Origin: Gammaproteobacteria bacterium
GTDB taxonomy: Bacteria; Pseudomonadota; Gammaproteobacteria; Granulosicoccales; Granulosicoccaceae
Direction: 5' to 3'
DNA: 10,614 nucleotides
NCBI GenBank assembly: GCA_019634245.1
Contig: JAHQVR010000008.1
Location: 1 to 10,614, forward strand
Part shown: positions 1 through 8,022 of the stretch, piece by piece
Numbering within the stretch: position 1 is the first letter of the stretch
Layout of the letters: every line of letters starts with the position of its first letter
Made by a program: the position numbers and the translations under genes
Notes under the pieces: generated by a model
Seen by the model: the letters and a program-made list of their open reading frames with translations, nothing else
The model's database searches: none
What the model was told of the DNA's origin: nothing

Positions 1-676
1 AATGGGTGCGACGAAGCGAATCGCGGAGTTGGTGCTTCAGGCAAAGTCCTCTGAGCCAGGCATTGGTACGCAAATTAGCATGGTGCGATTTGGTAATGTG
101 CTGGGGTCTTCAGGATCTGTAGTACCGAAGTTTAAAAGACAAATTGAGGCGGGTGGCCCAGTTACATTGACCCATCCGGATGTGACCCGCTATTTCATGA
201 CGATCCCAGAAGCGGCGCAGCTGGTGTTGCAAGCGAGTTCGATTGCTGAAGGCGGCGATGTATTCGTATTGGATATGGGTGAGCCTGTCCGCATCGAAGA
301 TATGGCAATCACCATGATAAAGCTGATGGGCAGGCAGCCCCAGCGGGAAACCGGCCGAGATAAAGACATCGAAATAGTCGTTGAAGGCTTGCGCCCGGGC
401 GAGAAGATGTATGAGGAGTTATTTTTGTCATCATCTTTCGAACTTACAGTAGTAAAAAAGATATTCGTAGCCAAAGAGTCTTGGGTAGAAAGTGATACGC
501 TTGCGTCTAAGCTGGAGCAAATTAAGGCGTGTAGCGACAAGGATGAATTGCGAGATTTGGTATTAGATTTTGCGTTTATGCGCAACGTGATTAAAGATGT
601 GTCGGGCATGGCTGCTCTTCCCGCCGAAGAGGCGAGCCTTTCGTCGACTCAGTCAAGAGTGCTAAATGAAGTCTAG
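1..676 (+). CDS. UDP-N-acetylhexosamine 4,6-dehydratase, WbpM/CapD/FlaA1 family, C-terminal part
   Basis: The gene enters from the left edge, so only about 224 C-terminal residues are visible. The reading frame opens with MGATKR. In WbpM-type dehydratases this is the M-x3-K of the S-M-K catalytic triad, so the first Met (base 2) is very probably a catalytic residue and not a start codon. Downstream are the RFGNVLGSSGSV segment (residues 29-40), the TRYFMTIPEA substrate-region motif and GLRPGEKMYEEL (129-140), all hallmarks of this extended SDR family. Family members convert UDP-GlcNAc to a 4-keto-6-deoxy sugar, the precursor of QuiNAc, FucNAc or bacillosamine-type residues. WbpM relatives carry N-terminal membrane helices, which here would lie outside the window. 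The stop is TAG. The manC gene follows on the same strand. The family is sure; the exact product and the long or short subtype are inferred. Confidence 0.9.
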   Translation, partial: MGATKRIAELVLQAKSSEPGIGTQISMVRFGNVLGSSGSVVPKFKRQIEAGGPVTLTHPDVTRYFMTIPEAAQLVLQASSIAEGGDVFVLDMGEPVRIEDMAITMIKLMGRQPQRETGRDKDIEIVVEGLRPGEKMYEELFLSSSFELTVVKKIFVAKESWVESDTLASKLEQIKACSDKDELRDLVLDFAFMRNVIKDVSGMAALPAEEASLSSTQSRVLNEV

Positions 677-793
677 TGCTTGGTAGAAGCAGTGCTTGTT
701 TATTTCTTTACTCAACAAATAGATCAAACATGTGGCTTTGTGAATAACATCACTGGATGAATGTCTTACGTTCCTTCTCGCTGTCTAAAGCGA

Positions 794-799
794 TATAAT
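794..799 (+). promoter_or_regulatory. Possible -10 element (TATAAT) ahead of manC
   Basis: A perfect TATAAT lies 36 bases before the preferred manC ATG at 836. No good -35 hexamer sits 16-18 bases upstream; TTCCTT at 771-776 is a poor match. If real, transcription would start near 806, inside the upstream-extended reading frame. That would support initiation at 836 and give manC its own promoter in addition to read-through from the dehydratase gene. A hexamer match alone is weak evidence. Confidence 0.25.
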
Positions 800-817
800 G
801 AGGTAAGGGTTGTAAAC

Positions 818-823
818 AAGGAA
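818..823 (+). promoter_or_regulatory. Ribosome binding site supporting the manC start at 836
   Basis: AAGGAA (818-823) lies 12 bases before ATG 836, and GGA at 826-828 is closer, with 7 bases between. The longer frame starting at ATG 761 has only a weak TGGAT/TGA stretch in front of it. This favours the shorter protein, whose N-terminus matches the usual ManC/AlgA start just before the nucleotide-binding loop. Confidence 0.5.
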
Positions 824-835
824 ACGGAACCATCA

Positions 836-2257
836 ATGTCCAGGAATGTTCACCCAATTATTTTATGTGGCGGGTCCGGCACAAGGCTATGGCCGCTTTC
901 GCGTAGTAGTTTCCCTAAACAGTTTGCGCAACTAACGGGTACGCAATCGCTATTTCAAGCAACCATCGAGAGACTGTCCGGTCCCGATTTTGCTGTGCCT
1001 TTGGTGATCACCAGTGATGACTATAGATTTGTCGTCACCGAGCAACTAGGTGAGCAAAACGCTAACACTTCGACAATTCTGATCGAACCCGCCGGCCGAA
1101 ACACAGCGCCTGCTGTGTTGGCATCGGCTATATGGTTAGAAAAAACCGATCCAGATGCTTTAATGCTGCTTTCGCCATCAGATCACGTTATCCCAGACGC
1201 TGATTTGTTTGTAGAGGCGGTTAAAGCTGGTGTCTCATCCGCTTGTGATGGCGAACTACTGACATTTGGAATCAAGCCTGATCGGGCGGAAACCGGCTAT
1301 GGTTGGCTCGAGCTTGATACAAGCACAAGCAATGTTCCGATAAAAATATCAGCATTTAAAGAAAAGCCGAACCAAACCAATGCAGAGGCGATGCTGGCAA
1401 GCGGAACCCATCTTTGGAACTCCGGTATTTTCTTGTTTTCGGTTAAGGCTATTTTGGAAGCCTTTGAGCAACACGAGCCCGAAATGCTCTCGTTAGTTCG
1501 CGAATCTGTACAGTCATCGAAACCTGATCTGAATTTTATAAGGCTTGATAGTGCATCGTGGAATAAAGTTAAATCCATATCGATTGACTACGCCATTATG
1601 GAGCGTGTCGATAACATCTCCGTAGTGCCATTTAATGGGAGATGGTCTGATCTTGGTGGCTGGGATGCAGTTTGGCGAGAATCGGATCAGGACGACAATG
1701 GTGTTGTGTTGAGTGGCCAATCTACAGCGCTTGCATGCAAGAACACACTACTCAGATCAGAAAGCGATACTCAGGAGTTGGTTGGGCTTGGGCTCGAAGA
1801 TACCATTGTGGTATCGATGTCTGACGCGGTATTGGTCGCGGATGCCAGCCGGGCGCAGGAAGTGAAGGACGTGGTGGAGTTGCTCAAAGATAAGGGTGCG
1901 AAACAATCCAATGCGTTTTCAAAAGATCATCGGCCGTGGGGTTGGTTTGAAACACTTGCCTTGAGTGATCGATTTCAGGTGAAGCAAATAGTTGTAAAGC
2001 CAGGTGGAATATTATCTTTGCAAAGCCATATGCACAGAGCTGAGCATTGGATTGTTGTGTCTGGCACGGCAAAAGTCACAATTGGAGATAAAGAGCAATT
2101 AGTGACAGAAAACCAGTCTGTTTACATTCCTTTGGGAGAAACGCATCGGATGGAGAACCCTGGAAAGTTGCCCATGGTACTGATCGAAGTACAGACAGGC
2201 GCCTACTTGGGAGAAGACGATATTGTTCGCTACGAAGACGTGTATTCACGTGAGTAA
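836..2257 (+). CDS. manC: Mannose-1-phosphate guanylyltransferase / mannose-6-phosphate isomerase (bifunctional type II)
   Basis: This cytoplasmic enzyme makes GDP-mannose: the C-terminal isomerase interconverts fructose-6-P and mannose-6-P, and the N-terminal domain joins mannose-1-P to GTP. From ATG 836 the protein is 473 residues, the normal AlgA/ManC length. The nucleotidyltransferase signature GGSGTRLWPLSR covers residues 12-23, followed by FPKQF (26-30), AGRNTAPA, the PSDH motif, FKEKP and WSDLGGWDAVW. The C-terminal cupin begins at RPWGWFE and holds the metal-binding HMHRAEHW motif (398-405). Many homologues have HHH where this has HMH, but the two spaced His residues are kept. An in-frame ATG at 761 would add 25 residues with no family resemblance, so I prefer 836. 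The gene lies 159 bases after the dehydratase gene on the same strand. GDP-mannose may be used directly or as precursor of GDP-fucose, GDP-rhamnose or GDP-mannuronate. Confidence 0.95.
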   Translation: MSRNVHPIILCGGSGTRLWPLSRSSFPKQFAQLTGTQSLFQATIERLSGPDFAVPLVITSDDYRFVVTEQLGEQNANTSTILIEPAGRNTAPAVLASAIWLEKTDPDALMLLSPSDHVIPDADLFVEAVKAGVSSACDGELLTFGIKPDRAETGYGWLELDTSTSNVPIKISAFKEKPNQTNAEAMLASGTHLWNSGIFLFSVKAILEAFEQHEPEMLSLVRESVQSSKPDLNFIRLDSASWNKVKSISIDYAIMERVDNISVVPFNGRWSDLGGWDAVWRESDQDDNGVVLSGQSTALACKNTLLRSESDTQELVGLGLEDTIVVSMSDAVLVADASRAQEVKDVVELLKDKGAKQSNAFSKDHRPWGWFETLALSDRFQVKQIVVKPGGILSLQSHMHRAEHWIVVSGTAKVTIGDKEQLVTENQSVYIPLGETHRMENPGKLPMVLIEVQTGAYLGEDDIVRYEDVYSRE

Positions 2258-2391
2258 CTGGTGCTCGATGCCAAACGATGTAACCGCTACTGGTTAACAA
2301 AAACATGAGTGTACTATCTTGGAATAGATGGTGTGTTAGCTGTTTCCTTATTTTTGGATTCAGTTGAGAGATAATATACGTAGAGTTTCTG

Positions 2392-2403
2392 AGCGGTAGT
2401 GTG
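2392..2403 (+). promoter_or_regulatory. ops-like element (RfaH recruitment site) just before wecB
   Basis: AGCGGTAGTGTG matches the ops core of the JUMPstart element (GGCGGTAGCGTG) at 10 of 12 positions. It ends two bases before the wecB ATG. RfaH binds ops in the non-template strand of polysaccharide operons, suppresses termination and helps recruit ribosomes. The wecB start has no strong Shine-Dalgarno, which would fit. Against it, the site is closer to the start codon than usual, the rest of JUMPstart is missing, and the same eight-base core AGCGGTAG also occurs inside wecC (3643-3650), where it simply encodes protein. It may be chance or just the ribosome binding region. Confidence 0.25.
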
Positions 2404-2405
2404 TA

Positions 2406-3530
2406 ATGAGTTCCAAACTAAAAGTGCTGGTTGTGTGTGGTACTCGGCCCGAAGCCATAAAGATGGCTCCACTGATTTCACGGTTAGCCGGTGAGCAAGC
2501 AATTGAATCGCGCCTGTGTGTGACCGGCCAGCATCGTGAAATGCTCGATCAGGTGATGTCCCTGTTTCAATTAACACCTGATTTTGATCTCGATATCATG
2601 CGCCAAGGCCAGGATCTGACCGATGTCATGTCGGATTGTCTTTATGGCCTCAGAGATTTATTTTCTCGCTACAAACCTGACAGAGTTCTCGTTCACGGTG
2701 ACACAAGCACAACAATAGCTGCCAGTCTGGCGGCTTATTATGCCTCTATCCCTGTAGGGCATGTAGAGGCAGGTTTGCGCACGGGCGATATCTATTCGCC
2801 ATGGCCAGAAGAGGCTAATCGCAAGTTAACCGCAGTCCTGGCGGATCGGCATTATGCCCCAACTACGTTCTCGCAAAATAATCTATTGGCTGAGGGTGTA
2901 CCAGAGGATCGTGTAATTGTCACAGGTAATACCGTTATTGATGCATTACTGATGATTAATGACCGGCTCAACCAGGATGATACCTTTAGAGCATCAGTTG
3001 CAGATCAATTCCCTTTTTTAGATAGTTCGAAAAAACTGATTTTGGTAACCGGACACAGGCGAGAGAGTTTTGGTGATGGATTTGAGCGGATATGCTTAGC
3101 GCTACAACAACTGGCCGAGCGGGATGATGTCCAGATTGTGTATCCGGTACACATGAACCCAAACGTGCGCGAACCTGTAGAAAGGCTTCTAAGCAAATCT
3201 GAAAACATCCATTTGCTGGAGCCGCAGGAATACTTGCCCTTTGTTTATCTGATGGGGCAGTGCTACATCATCATTACAGACTCTGGTGGAGTGCAGGAAG
3301 AAGCTCCTGCATTGGGTAAACCTGTACTTGTAATGAGAGACACGACAGAAAGGCCTGAAGCTGTTGATGCTGGGACGGTGAAGCTGGTTGGGACTGATCC
3401 CTCTCGAATTCTGGATGAGGCCAATCAATTGCTAGATGACGAAAACTACTACACAGCAATGAGTTTTGCCCACAACCCTTACGGCGATGGCAACGCAAGC
3501 CAATTGATTATCAAGGATTTATTGAAGTGA
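2406..3530 (+). CDS. wecB: UDP-N-acetylglucosamine 2-epimerase (non-hydrolysing)
   Basis: This cytoplasmic enzyme interconverts UDP-GlcNAc and UDP-ManNAc, the first step to UDP-ManNAcA. It is 374 residues, the normal family length. The N-terminus contains [13 protein letters not shown], followed by [60 protein letters not shown] and the UDP-binding [18 protein letters not shown] segment. Asp99, Glu121, Glu135 and His217 fall where E. coli WecB has its catalytic Asp95, Glu117, Glu131 and His213, a constant offset of four. The start at 2406 puts the Rossmann strand immediately after a short MSSK lead, as in homologues; the Shine-Dalgarno is weak. The stop overlaps the wecC start by 4 bases, so the two are translationally coupled and make a two-step pathway. 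The 148-base gap after manC could hold a promoter, but none is convincing. Confidence 0.97.
   Translation: MSSKLKVLVVCGTRPEAIKMAPLISRLAGEQAIESRLCVTGQHREMLDQVMSLFQLTPDFDLDIMRQGQDLTDVMSDCLYGLRDLFSRYKPDRVLVHGDTSTTIAASLAAYYASIPVGHVEAGLRTGDIYSPWPEEANRKLTAVLADRHYAPTTFSQNNLLAEGVPEDRVIVTGNTVIDALLMINDRLNQDDTFRASVADQFPFLDSSKKLILVTGHRRESFGDGFERICLALQQLAERDDVQIVYPVHMNPNVREPVERLLSKSENIHLLEPQEYLPFVYLMGQCYIIITDSGGVQEEAPALGKPVLVMRDTTERPEAVDAGTVKLVGTDPSRILDEANQLLDDENYYTAMSFAHNPYGDGNASQLIIKDLLK
3513..3517 (+). promoter_or_regulatory. Ribosome binding site of wecC inside the end of wecB
   Basis: AAGGA lies 9 bases before the GTG at 3527. It supports the GTG start that overlaps the wecB stop codon in a GTGA arrangement, the pattern expected for coupled translation. 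Confidence 0.6.
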
Positions 3531-4777
3531 TTGAGAAATTTGAAAAAATTGCCATGGTTGGCCTTGGCTATATAGGGTTACCGACAGCTGCAGTAATGGC
3601 GTCTCGTGGGCTGGAAGTGATCGGCATCGATGTTAATCAGGAAGCGGTAGATACTATAAATTCGGGTAACGTGCATATAGTTGAGCCCGATCTGGATATT
3701 GTGGTTCGAAGTGTAGTGACTACTGGCAACTTGAAAGCCACCACTGTTGCAGAGCCGGCAGATGTTTTTCTTATTGCAGTGCCAACACCGTTTAAAAACG
3801 ACAATGTACCTGATCTGAGTTATATCAAATCAGCTGCTGAATCAATTGCGCCAGTTATCAAGGAAGGCAATCTAATTATACTGGAATCAACCAGCCCGGT
3901 TGGCACTACTGAGAAGCTGGCGACATGGCTAGCCGAAGCCCGGCCTGACCTAAGCTTTCCATTACAGGCCGGAGAACACGCTGATGTACAGGTTGCACAT
4001 TGCCCTGAGCGGGTACTACCGGGTTATGTACTTCAGGAATTGGTTAATAACGACCGAGTTATTGGCGGTATCAGTAAAAAATGTGGTGAGCGAGCTAAAG
4101 ATCTTTACAAGCATTTTGTTAAGGGTGAGTGCTTGATCACGACGGCGCGAACGGCGGAGATGTGTAAGCTGACAGAAAACGCATTTCGAGATGTGAACAT
4201 CGCATTTGCGAATGAGATGTCACTGGTGTGTGAGCGGCAGGACGTTAACGTGTGGGATTTGATCGAGCTGGCTAATCGTCATCCTCGAGTCGACATTTTA
4301 CGTCCGGGTCCGGGTGTTGGCGGTCACTGCATAGCTGTCGATCCTTGGTTTATTGTAGATTCCGCGCCTGATTTGACTCACTTGATACGTACCGCGCGAG
4401 AAGTCAACGAGCACAAACCAGCGCACGTCATTTCAAAAATAATGTCGAAGGCCGATCGATATAAGGAGCCCTGTATCGCTTGTCTGGGATTAGCTTTTAA
4501 AGCTGATATCGATGACTTGCGGGAGAGTCCTGCCATGCAAATTGCTATTGACTTAGCGGGCCAGGCTGCGGGCACGATGCTGGTTGTAGAACCCAATATT
4601 AAAAGTTTGCCCAAAGAGCTGGCAGACATGCCTAATGTGGAGTTGGCGGATGTATCGTCAGCACTGGCCAAGGCGGATATCGTCGTGGGCTTAGTTGATC
4701 ATGCTGAATTTCGTAACATCAGCAGCGACAAGCTGAAGGACAAAGTAATAATCGATACCAGGGGTATGTGGGAGTAA
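3527..4777 (+). CDS. wecC: UDP-N-acetyl-D-mannosamine dehydrogenase
   Basis: The product oxidises UDP-ManNAc at C6 with two NAD+, giving UDP-ManNAcA, the uronic acid donor found in enterobacterial common antigen and many capsules and O antigens. It has 416 residues, close to E. coli WecC, which it resembles along its whole length. The NAD-binding loop GLGYIG is at residues 12-17, followed by [33 protein letters not shown] and the central [17 protein letters not shown] helix. PGPGVGGHC carries the catalytic thiol Cys268, and the C-terminal UDP-binding domain contains [15 protein letters not shown]. The start codon is GTG, backed by AAGGA nine bases upstream and by the overlap with wecB. A 99-base gap with no clear terminator follows before the next gene. 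The specific similarity to WecC, together with wecB next door, favours ManNAc over other UDP-sugar substrates. Confidence 0.97.
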   Translation: MIEKFEKIAMVGLGYIGLPTAAVMASRGLEVIGIDVNQEAVDTINSGNVHIVEPDLDIVVRSVVTTGNLKATTVAEPADVFLIAVPTPFKNDNVPDLSYIKSAAESIAPVIKEGNLIILESTSPVGTTEKLATWLAEARPDLSFPLQAGEHADVQVAHCPERVLPGYVLQELVNNDRVIGGISKKCGERAKDLYKHFVKGECLITTARTAEMCKLTENAFRDVNIAFANEMSLVCERQDVNVWDLIELANRHPRVDILRPGPGVGGHCIAVDPWFIVDSAPDLTHLIRTAREVNEHKPAHVISKIMSKADRYKEPCIACLGLAFKADIDDLRESPAMQIAIDLAGQAAGTMLVVEPNIKSLPKELADMPNVELADVSSALAKADIVVGLVDHAEFRNISSDKLKDKVIIDTRGMWE

Positions 4778-4876
4778 TCCCCCAGAAATTCGAATAAAAG
4801 TAGATGCCTTTGTCTTGGCATACGTGGAGCAGTTAAGCGTAAGCCGCACTATATTGAGCATGAGATTGTAAGCACA

Positions 4877-6127
4877 GTGAAAATACTATTCATATCTGTC
4901 AGTTGCCCATATCCCACAACCGGGGGAGGTGCGCAAAGAACATCGATGTTGCTTAGAGGTCTGCAAAATGTGGGAGAAACTCATTTGTTTCTTATGCAGA
5001 ATGCAGACACTGTATCTGAAGATACAAAGCAACACCTGAAAGATGATTACAATCTTGTTGGCATGAAGCCAATTCCCAGGCACGGTGAGCGAAATATGCT
5101 TCGTTATGTCCGTCCGCTTGCACCAACGCTGGTTGATCGACTTGTCCACAACCTGGGTAATGTTGCTAAAGAGCTTTTACCTGTTCCAGAGCTTCAAAAG
5201 GAAGTTTTTGAGCTCATTAAACGGGAGAGGTACGATTTGGTTGTTTGTCGCTTAGAAGGAACGGCGTTAGCAGTGGCCACTTGGGATGTTGTACCGACTA
5301 TCATTGATATAGACAACTACTCCGTACAGGTGTACGCGCAACGCGTAGAGCAAAGTCGCGGTAATCTGCTGGCAAAGTGGATTCTAAATAGACACTATAA
5401 AAACCTGGCTGGTTCAATGCCGGGAATTTTGAGGAAAGCAAGACATCTGTGGGTTTCTACCGAGGTTGATAAAAATGCTCTGGATCACCCATCTGTATCT
5501 GTACTTTCCAATATTCCGTTTCGAGAGTTTGATGCCTCGGAGATGAGTGGCGGTAAGTCATCGTCTATGAACACGGAACCTGCCGTTAACACATCCAGAC
5601 TCCTGATGGTTGGCTCTCTTGACTATGCAGTTAATATTGAAGGGCTGAATACTTTTCTAGAAAAGGTCTGGCCTTTGGTTCTGAAACAACGACCAGATGC
5701 AGTACTCGATATAGTTGGAAGGGGTGCAAGTAAGGCATTAATTGAGCGTTGGTCGAGCATTAAAGGTGTCAACTTCATCGGGTTTGTGGATGAGCTCAAA
5801 AGTGCTTATAGAGATAGCTCCTTCGCAATTGCTCCCGTTTTCGCTGGTGGCGGTACAAAAATAAAAGTACTTGAAGCCTTGCTGAATAACCGTACATGTG
5901 TAGTTGCACGGCACTCCATGAGAGGGTATGAAGAAGTGTTAAAGCATAATGATTCAGTGCTTGTTTCTGATGACTTGGAACAAATGGCAGAGCAGTGCGT
6001 GCAGCTAATCGAATCGCCCGAGACCAGGGATAGGCTTGCTGAGCGCGGTGCAGAGCTTGTACAGGCGCATTACTCGTATCAAAGCTTTGCCGGTGAGATA
6101 AGCCGAAGCGTAGGCGAGATAGGCTAG
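4877..6127 (+). CDS. Glycosyltransferase family 4 protein (GT-B fold)
   Basis: This is a 416-residue cytoplasmic or membrane-associated sugar transferase. The N-terminal acceptor domain begins with the strand KILFISVSCPYP and the glycine-rich TTGGGAQR loop typical of GT4 enzymes. The C-terminal donor domain (from about residue 245) starts with LLMVGSLDY and contains LDIVGRGA, GFVDELKSAYRDSSFAIAP and the donor-binding GGGTKIKVLEALL segment (G324 to about L336, with Glu333 as the conserved acid of the EX7E region). The start is GTG: the ATG at 4860 meets a stop after three codons. The Shine-Dalgarno is weak. The gene ends the plus-strand block and meets the heparinase-like gene tail to tail, with overlapping stops. 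Donor and acceptor cannot be read from sequence. ManNAcA, mannose or a deoxy-HexNAc are candidates from the neighbouring genes. The family is clear, the function generic. Confidence 0.88.
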   Translation: MKILFISVSCPYPTTGGGAQRTSMLLRGLQNVGETHLFLMQNADTVSEDTKQHLKDDYNLVGMKPIPRHGERNMLRYVRPLAPTLVDRLVHNLGNVAKELLPVPELQKEVFELIKRERYDLVVCRLEGTALAVATWDVVPTIIDIDNYSVQVYAQRVEQSRGNLLAKWILNRHYKNLAGSMPGILRKARHLWVSTEVDKNALDHPSVSVLSNIPFREFDASEMSGGKSSSMNTEPAVNTSRLLMVGSLDYAVNIEGLNTFLEKVWPLVLKQRPDAVLDIVGRGASKALIERWSSIKGVNFIGFVDELKSAYRDSSFAIAPVFAGGGTKIKVLEALLNNRTCVVARHSMRGYEEVLKHNDSVLVSDDLEQMAEQCVQLIESPETRDRLAERGAELVQAHYSYQSFAGEISRSVGEIG

Positions 6128-8001
6128 CCTGTAGTCGAATTTGCGGACAATCTGGCCGGGTCAATCGTTATAGTCGTCTCCAATTGGCATTCGGTGTTGA
6201 CGGTAACGAGTAGGACAGGAATCAATTCCTGCTGTAGATAGTGCAATGATTCGTACTCTTCTATCAGCTCAATGTTTGAGCCAACCGGAATATTGACGCT
6301 CAATTCAATACCATCGCTTTTCAGTGTCGTGTCAATCAGCTGCCACTTTAGCGGGGCCAAACGCCAACGCAGTTCGGCCTTCTGCTCGAAGCCATTTATG
6401 ACATCAACTATCTTTACCTCGGTGTCAGACAGTTGGACAGTCCTTTCATGACTAGCTTTGTAGGAATCCACGTACCCTGATTTTATAGAGTTGGCTGAAG
6501 GGTCAAAGTCTTGTATCGCTGGCTTTAACCAATCACCGATAAGGAAATGACTGACCTTCGGCATTTGATTGCGATTGTCGAAGCGTACCGAGCTATGGCT
6601 TTTGGAGCCTGTATAGAAGTCTGAAATTTCGTCGTTGCCGCTGTTATAGCAAAAAGAGCCTCCATCTCTGATCAAGTTGGTTCCTTCAAACCAGACATCC
6701 AGATGGTGCGCATCGGATTGACCAGGACGAAATTTAAATACAGGTAACCGCATAAGTGTAAGCAGCTTACCTGCACGTAGCAAACAGTAACCGCCATCGG
6801 GAAACAGGGCTGAAGAACCATGTGAATACTCGGGTAAGGTTTCATGGTCTATGTTAAAAATACTAGTTAAGCTATGTTGTTTTGTAGTGGCTAGGCGCTG
6901 TTTGCAAAACAAATTCAGAGCGATTGCTGCCGTTGGTCGAAAATCACGATAGGGTTGTTCATTACTGTTAAAAAGGTAAGCTCCGTCGTTAGAACCAAGA
7001 TTGGGTGCATCCCCAGACTCTATATTGATCATCTCGGAATACCATTGGGTTGCCTTGGCTGCATTGATGTAAAACTGATCGCTGAATTTCTTCTGACCTA
7101 GTTCGGTTCGAAATAACTCCGTAAAACACAACGTATCCAGTAATACCCGGTGATAGGTAATTGAGTGTTGCGAAAAGCTACCATCCGCCATAATGAGCTT
7201 TTTGATTCTGTTCTCGAGCCAACGACGACCTATCCTTATGCAACGTGCTCCGAGTTTAGATTGTGCGTCATTTCCTTCTGATTTCAGATAAGCGCCTATG
7301 ATAAACAAGCAAGCGGCTTCGCTGGTCCCGTGATTGTTGTCCTGAGCCATCGCGTATCGAGTTGTGGGCAAGATTCGTTGAACGTGGGTTGTGTAAAACC
7401 GAAGCAAAGCCGCTGACGGATTTTGAAATGGCGCACCGATGATCTTTGCGGCCAGCAATGCATTCATTGCCCTAAACGAAGTTTCTTGACCACATTTCCA
7501 GTTGAATCCGCTATTGACTGGATTTGAATCAGCCCAGTCCTGCAGCCAGGTTTCTAAGGTGGGAAGGGCGGCGGCATTACTCTGCTTTTTATATCGCCAC
7601 GCAAGCTTGGGAAGCCAATCAAATCGTGATGGCTCCCAGATGACTTTGATGTCTCCGATGCTGGTTGAATAATTATCTGGAATAGATGACCAGTGTCGAT
7701 CGTCGCGCTTTGGTCGAGCATCTGAGAAGGGATTGCAAAACCAGTCTGGTGTTTGATCTACCTTAATATGGTGGTGACTGAAATAGACAATGTCGGATAT
7801 GCCGTCACTACTCGGTATGTTCTTGACAGGCTCATAAAAAGGCCCGCGTAGTGGGGCAGACGCCGGTGTTAGACGTGTGTAAAATCCGTGTTTTTTCGCT
7901 AAGCGATACAGTGCGACATTAATTATATTGGGTATGCCAAGCGCCCAGTAAGTCCTTAATTTTGAACGAAGCGCGTAAACCCTTTTTGTCGCGGAACTCA
8001 T
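6124..8001 (-). CDS. Heparinase II/III-family protein (putative uronate polysaccharide lyase)
   Basis: From ATG 8001 the protein is 625 residues. The first two thirds look like the all-alpha toroid of heparinase II/III-type lyases, with NNHGTSEA (His224) and SITYHR (Tyr283, His284), then GSNDGAYLF. The beta-sandwich part starts near PDGGYCLLR and carries QSDAHHLDVWFEG (His432, His433, Asp435) and LIRDGGSFCYN. These His and Tyr residues are the ones expected to drive beta-elimination of uronic acid polymers. No signal peptide is visible; the N-terminus is basic with a mildly hydrophobic stretch (WALGIPNIINVALY), so its location is unclear. A TTG at 8010 is possible, but the GAG upstream would be only 2 bases from it and 11 from ATG 8001. 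It lies 21 bases after the WbuB-like gene, in one operon. Substrate unknown; polymer trimming is my inference. Confidence 0.85.
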   Translation of the reverse strand: MSSATKRVYALRSKLRTYWALGIPNIINVALYRLAKKHGFYTRLTPASAPLRGPFYEPVKNIPSSDGISDIVYFSHHHIKVDQTPDWFCNPFSDARPKRDDRHWSSIPDNYSTSIGDIKVIWEPSRFDWLPKLAWRYKKQSNAAALPTLETWLQDWADSNPVNSGFNWKCGQETSFRAMNALLAAKIIGAPFQNPSAALLRFYTTHVQRILPTTRYAMAQDNNHGTSEAACLFIIGAYLKSEGNDAQSKLGARCIRIGRRWLENRIKKLIMADGSFSQHSITYHRVLLDTLCFTELFRTELGQKKFSDQFYINAAKATQWYSEMINIESGDAPNLGSNDGAYLFNSNEQPYRDFRPTAAIALNLFCKQRLATTKQHSLTSIFNIDHETLPEYSHGSSALFPDGGYCLLRAGKLLTLMRLPVFKFRPGQSDAHHLDVWFEGTNLIRDGGSFCYNSGNDEISDFYTGSKSHSSVRFDNRNQMPKVSHFLIGDWLKPAIQDFDPSANSIKSGYVDSYKASHERTVQLSDTEVKIVDVINGFEQKAELRWRLAPLKWQLIDTTLKSDGIELSVNIPVGSNIELIEEYESLHYLQQELIPVLLVTVNTECQLETTITIDPARLSANSTTG

Positions 8002-8022
8002 AATAGGCAAAACTCAGATAGC

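Noticed and set aside
677..709. Small hairpin TGCTT/AAGCA followed by T-rich sequence after the dehydratase gene, considered as a terminator
   Set aside because: The stem is only five pairs with low GC, and the T-rich part begins several bases later with interruptions. It is too weak to call.
761..835. A 25-residue N-terminal extension of ManC
   Set aside because: It lacks family similarity and a good ribosome site. The ATG at 836 gives the usual length and has AAGGAA upstream.
2281..2302. AACC/GGTT dyad after manC, considered as a terminator
   Set aside because: Extending the four-pair stem needs a bulge, and it is followed by A-rich and not T-rich sequence.
4804..4821. Inverted repeat ATGCC/GGCAT after wecC, considered as a terminator
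   Set aside because: Five-base arms, an eight-base loop and no T run follow. The overlapping TTGGCA resembles a -35, but no -10 lies at the right distance.
8002..8010. TTG start for the heparinase-like protein
   Set aside because: Only two bases separate the upstream GAG from TTG 8010, while ATG 8001 has workable spacing and a stronger start codon. The difference is three residues.
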